From: JBDKJS01 sp039806065
Lineage (GTDB): Bacteria; Bacteroidota; Bacteroidia; AKYH767-A; 2013-40CM-41-45
Assembly: GCA_039806065.1 (NCBI GenBank)
Contig: JBDKJS010000071.1
Span: forward strand, 1 to 17,671
Length of the DNA stretch: 17,671 bases
Direction: 5' to 3'
Shown: positions 15,601-17,671 of the stretch, piece by piece
Numbering within the stretch: the first letter of the stretch is position 1
Layout of the letters: each line of letters begins with the position of its first letter
Notes under the pieces: generated by a model
The model's input: only the letters and a program-made list of their open reading frames with translations
Databases searched by the model: none
What the model was told of the DNA's origin: nothing
Position numbers and translations under genes: made by a program

Positions 15601-17671
15601 ACGGTAGTAGGCGGAAGCGGCACTATTAACTACTTATGGAATACAGGGGCCACAACAAACTGCATCAGCGGATTAGCAGGAGGCACTTATAGTGTAACAG
15701 TGAGCGATGCAAATAACTGTAGTGATCAAACAAGCACTACGATCACGGTAACACCATGCTGTAACTTCACCAATGGAGGCGAGATAGGCTACGCACAAAG
15801 CAACTGCGGATCATTCGATCCATCAGAGCTGGTATCAATAAGCTTACCAAGTGGTGGAATAGGAGCAACAGAATATGTATGGTTGATGAGCACAGTAAAT
15901 GGCTTGTTCAACAATGGGGCCAACTATAGTGTAATAGCAGGAGCAACGAATGCGAGCTACGATCCGGGTCAGGTAAGTCAAACAACCTGGTTCCGTAGAT
16001 GTGCACGCAGATCAGGCTGTACAGATTATGTAGGTGAAAGCAACATCATCAAGATCACCGTTAACCCAACAGTAAGTGTAAGCATCACCCCAACGAATGG
16101 AACCTGTGCCAACAATAATGAAGGCAGTGCATGTGCTACGGTAGTAGGCGGAAGCGGCACTATTAGCTACTTATGGAATACAGGTGCCACCACAAACTGC
16201 ATCAGCGGATTAGCGGCAGGTACTTATAGTGTAACAGTGAGCGATGCAAATAACTGCAGCGATCAAACAAGCACTACGATCACGGTAACACCATGCTGTA
16301 ATGTAACAGATCCAGGTACGATAGGCTACAATCAGCAAAATTGTGGAGGATTTACTCCAGATGAATTAGTAAGCATTACCAATCCAAGTGGAGGAATAGG
16401 TGCTTTAGAAATCATATGGATTGTAAGAGACTATGACAATGCACTCAATGCAGGAATAGGATCATGGAGCCAAATCCCAGGAGCTACTAACTTAAATTAT
16501 CAACCAAGCTTTATCAGCAGCAGTAAGCAATACCGCAGATGTGTTCAGCGTCAAGGTTGTACTGGTTTTACTCCAGAATCGAATATTGTAACAATAAAGG
16601 TTTATGAACCTGTGGTTGCCGATATAGATGCTAGTGGATCTACTACTTTTTGTGAAGGTAGTTCATTGACACTCTTTGCTTCTGGTGGTGATACCTACTT
16701 ATGGAACACTAATGAGACTACAAGTTCAATTAGTGTCACCGAAGGGGGAGTTTACACAGTAACAGTATCCAATAGTCTTACAGGGTGCTCAAATCAAGCA
16801 TCAATAACTGTTACACTTAATCCTGCTCCTGAACCGTTTATTATTTCTGAGGGCAATGGAATTTGTAATGGTCAATCAATAGAATTGACTGCCTCCGAAG
16901 GCATACTTTTCAATTGGAGCACAGGCGAATCTACTCAGTCAATAACAGTGAACTCTCCAGGAACCTATTCTGTTGAAGTTAAGGATTACAATGGATGTAT
17001 TGCTACAGCCTCAATAAATATTGTTTTAAATCCATCACCAATTGTAAATTGTAGCGTGATAAATGGAAATTGCTCAAATGGCAATCTAGGTTCTATAAGC
17101 GTTAACGCAGGGCTAAATACCACTGGTCTTACGTATCTATGGAATAATGGCTCAACTTCTTCAAGCATTAATGGACTGACTGCAGGCACTTATTCAGTAA
17201 TTGTTACCAATGAGTTTGGTTGTGTAGCTGAATGTAGTTCTACTGTTACTATTACTACTTGTTGTGATGTAACTACACCAGGAAGTATTGGATACAATCA
17301 AACCAATTGTGGTGGCTTTGATCCCTCTCCTCTAATTAACGTAGTATCTCCTTCCGGTGGAATTGGTAATTTAGAAATTGTTTGGATTACTAGAAACTAT
17401 AATAATGCTACCAACGCTGGTACAGGTTCATGGACCATCATACCAGGTGCAAGCAATCTGTCTTATGACCCAGGAGTGCTAACTACTAGCAAACAGTTTA
17501 GAAGATGTGTAAGAAGAGTTGGATGTAATTCTTACTTACAAGAATCTAATATAATTACTATTAGAGTGAATCCTAGTTTAAGTGTAAGCATCACCCCAAC
17601 GAATGGAACCTGTGCCAACAATAATGAAGGCAGTGCATGTGCTACGGTAGTAGGCGGAAGCGGCACTATTA
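12655..17671 (+). CDS. giant secreted SprB-repeat surface protein, 5' part (truncated by window end)
   Basis: The frame is open from ATG 12655 to the last base: 1672 codons, no stop. Residues 1-25 are a signal peptide ending SHA before Gln26. Residues about 30-246 resemble a LamG/concanavalin-like jellyroll (YNFNEGSGS start, FECWVKP, YLNKELVFTG). Then follow an unnamed roughly 170-residue domain X at about 256-426 and again at 722-896, five copies of a Cys-rich roughly 103-residue module A (RRCARR..C), and eight SprB/PKD-like modules B (YLWNTGATT, GTYSVTVSDANNC). The order is LamG-X1-A1-B1-A2-X2-B2-B3-A3-B4-A4-B5-B6-B7-A5-B8 and onward. SprB repeats are typical of gliding and adhesion proteins exported by type IX secretion; the C-terminal sorting domain that would prove this lies outside the window. 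Cysteines recur at fixed places, implying disulfides outside the cell. Function as adhesin is inferred. Confidence 0.9.
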   Translation, partial: MRSTFTKFLMMLTVCALWILNVSHAQRITTALVSIYNFNEGSGSTVNDNSGNSPALNLTIQNPSNTSWISGGGLDINTSTIIKTSSAATRLYNALSGSGELSFECWVKPQNLNQTGPARIMTMSANTGERNFTVGQLNSKFITRLRTTSGGDNNGLPTLEYGYSAIAPMHYVYTWKNGIEKIYLNKELVFTGTRAGNLTNWNSGYGFALANEFTLDRPWLGEIYIAAIYCQELDQSEVNQNFEAGCTNCNYTLGNTTEVCSITGFNGGTGRVFYIPNYGTDFAPDANGLTLTKYANGRAKLTGTIQRIADANKKFVVNIWFNNLSNYSTWTSNGGTAKGTGYGDESTWNFYDIDGSQQNTLTGAGSLSGTTLYLYDMTANTYGLQFGNGANDQNSNANGISSWFDFATSPNGSIAGMLDLNGTFNCSTPCNNVTNGGTIASNQAGCAPFNPLAFTNVTSPSGGSGALEIVWIYKNASTGWNFQMINNSNSLTYDAGLLNETTVFRRCARRAGCNDYVGESNDITITITNGLSIGCNVTSGNCSNGNRGVISSNVSGGTTPYNYLWSNGETTANLSGLVSGNYSLAVTDANGCQANCTTSLTISCCPLTNGGQIGSNQTACGSYDPNEITSLSLPSGGVGPIEYVWLQSTVDGNFNNTANYSVIPGATNATYDPGVISQTTWYRRCARNLGCTNYNGESNNVVKYVSGNLDISSVSYDNNASCQIKNACYLSAYTNNSNHAFWLPDLGLSSPNFIFEQPGGYLVQYSNGTARLTGFIQSIVDPTKRFRVELNFTDGKNWNDWSALGRSYKDEAGVAGSNYTTWTYYILNTTLPNTLTGLDGYSGTNLNLQHAPANYQFGFQIGQAANSKNTSFGMSGWFTHSGSISGHGDINVDANCASSICSGAALASVTGSSGSVTYTWSNGATTNAVNGLCNGTYYVTATSGACSTSTSVTINTIGNNLSVSITPTNGTCANNNEGSACATVVGGSGTINYLWNTGATTNCISGLAGGTYSVTVSDANNCSDQTSTTITVTPCCNFTNGGEIGYAQSNCGSFDPSELVSISLPSGGIGATEYVWLMSTVNGLFNNGANYSVIAGATNASYDPGQVSQTTWFRRCARRSGCTDYVGESNIIKITVNPTVSVSITPTNGTCANNNEGSACATVVGGSGTISYLWNTGATTNCISGLAAGTYSVTVSDANNCSDQTSTTITVTPCCNVTDPGTIGYNQQNCGGFTPDELVSITNPSGGIGALEIIWIVRDYDNALNAGIGSWSQIPGATNLNYQPSFISSSKQYRRCVQRQGCTGFTPESNIVTIKVYEPVVADIDASGSTTFCEGSSLTLFASGGDTYLWNTNETTSSISVTEGGVYTVTVSNSLTGCSNQASITVTLNPAPEPFIISEGNGICNGQSIELTASEGILFNWSTGESTQSITVNSPGTYSVEVKDYNGCIATASINIVLNPSPIVNCSVINGNCSNGNLGSISVNAGLNTTGLTYLWNNGSTSSSINGLTAGTYSVIVTNEFGCVAECSSTVTITTCCDVTTPGSIGYNQTNCGGFDPSPLINVVSPSGGIGNLEIVWITRNYNNATNAGTGSWTIIPGASNLSYDPGVLTTSKQFRRCVRRVGCNSYLQESNIITIRVNPSLSVSITPTNGTCANNNEGSACATVVGGSGTI
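13420..13932 (+). repeat. domain X, copy 1 (about residues 256-426 of the giant protein)
   Basis: About 170 residues sharing a skeleton with copy 2: NGRAKLTG.IQ.I, KKFVV..WF..L, STW..Y, NTLTG, LQFGNGAND, SSWFDF, GSIAGMLD.N. This copy has a Ser/Gly-rich insert where copy 2 has WSALGRSYK. I cannot assign a named family. Confidence 0.65.
14818..15342 (+). repeat. domain X, copy 2 (about residues 722-896 of the giant protein)
   Basis: This is the second, diverged copy of the domain at 13420-13932. NGTARLTGFIQSI, KRFRVELNFTDGKNWNDW, SALGRSYK, TTWTYY, NTLTG, YQFGFQIGQAAN and GSISGHGDINVD line up in order with copy 1. It is rich in Trp and Tyr, suggesting a beta-sandwich ligand-binding fold, by inference only. 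Confidence 0.65.
15541..15764 (+). repeat. long near-identical DNA repeat, copy 1
   Basis: 224 bases, 96% identical (9 differences, 7 of them synonymous) to 16078-16301. It covers one B module and the first bases of the next A module. Confidence 0.95.
16078..16301 (+). repeat. long near-identical DNA repeat, copy 2
   Basis: It lies 537 bp (179 codons) downstream of copy 1. The stretch 16073-16165 is identical base for base over 93 bases to 17579-17671. Confidence 0.95.
17579..17671 (+). repeat. long near-identical DNA repeat, copy 3 (cut by the window end)
   Basis: 93 bases exactly equal to 16073-16165, running into the right edge of the window, so its full length is unknown. It matches copy 2 rather than copy 1 at the one discriminating codon (GCT against GCC). 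Confidence 0.95.

Larger units (their letters stand above)
13942..17574 (+). repeat. module A, five dispersed copies
   Basis: Copies start at about 13942, 14464, 15757, 16294 and 17260 (residues 430, 604, 1035, 1214 and 1536), each about 100-105 residues. The shared pattern is a Cys pair, TNGG or PG, IG.NQ..CG.FDP, PSGG.G..E..W, IPGAT...YDPG, then RRCARR..C..Y..ESN. Four conserved Cys positions suggest two disulfides. In copies 3-5 each follows an SprB-type module, making a B-A super-repeat of about 179 residues. I do not recognise a family name for it. Confidence 0.8.
14245..17671 (+). repeat. module B, SprB/PKD-like repeats, eight copies
   Basis: Copies start at about 14245, 15340, 15535, 16072, 16609, 16825, 17035 and 17575. 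The typical pattern is NGTCANNNEGSA, GGSG...YLWNTGATT, ISGL..GTYSVTVSDANNC, matching the SprB repeat of Bacteroidota surface proteins. Copies 5 and 6 (16609-17034) are more like Ig/PKD modules (SGGDTYLWNTNETT, GVYTVTVSN). The eighth is cut by the window end. Confidence 0.85.

Noticed and set aside
16986..17189. Minus-strand open frame of 67 codons
   Set aside because: Antisense to the giant gene's B7 module; no start context or family features.
13942..17671. Possible CRISPR array because of regular near-identical repeats
   Set aside because: The repeats are long, in frame with the coding sequence, and the intervening parts are protein modules; no short repeat/unique spacer structure.

Overview
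The window is AT-rich DNA most likely from a member of the Bacteroidota. The evidence is the large secreted protein with SprB-type repeats, the lack of Shine-Dalgarno sequences before most starts, promoter-like TTTG / TAnnTTTG motifs, and a Bacteroidota-style WaaA. I cannot place it below phylum.

Layout. (1) Positions 1-128 hold the probable tail of a plus-strand membrane protein that enters from outside the window. (2) Positions 101-10358 are one tight minus-strand block of ten genes with gaps of 1-15 bp and one 1-bp overlap, almost certainly an operon transcribed from about 10370 leftward. Its order is wbpE-like aminotransferase, ugd, UDP-xylose synthase, wbpD-like acetyltransferase, wbpB-like oxidoreductase, tviB/wbpO-like dehydrogenase, galE, rfbB (rmlB), tviC/wbpP-like 4-epimerase and a CpsB/YwqE-type tyrosine phosphatase. 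(3) From a divergent promoter region, a plus-strand pair follows: a predicted outer-membrane protein whose stop codon touches the start of waaA (Kdo transferase). (4) After a 198-bp intergenic region with several structured elements, a very large plus-strand gene starts at 12655 and stays open to the last base (at least 1672 residues). It encodes a signal peptide, a LamG-like domain and a mosaic of three repeat types.

How the genes fit together. The operon makes activated sugars and contains no glycosyltransferase, flippase or polymerase. Predicted products are UDP-GlcA and UDP-xylose (Ugd, UXS), UDP-galactose (GalE), dTDP-4-keto-6-deoxyglucose (RfbB), UDP-GlcNAcA and possibly UDP-GalNAcA (TviB/TviC-like), and the di-N-acetylated uronic acid UDP-GlcNAc3NAcA (WbpB, WbpE, WbpD). 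The terminal phosphatase is of the type that controls capsule/EPS tyrosine kinases. WaaA next door builds the inner LPS core.

Most interesting points. The Wbp-type pathway sits beside an LPS core gene and a giant SprB-like surface protein. In Porphyromonas the Wbp pathway makes the sugar that links type IX secretion cargo to A-LPS, so a link is plausible here but is inference. The giant gene contains two copies of a roughly 170-residue domain I cannot name, and recently duplicated DNA repeats (93 bp exact; 224 bp at 96%). The window stops inside the third copy of that repeat.
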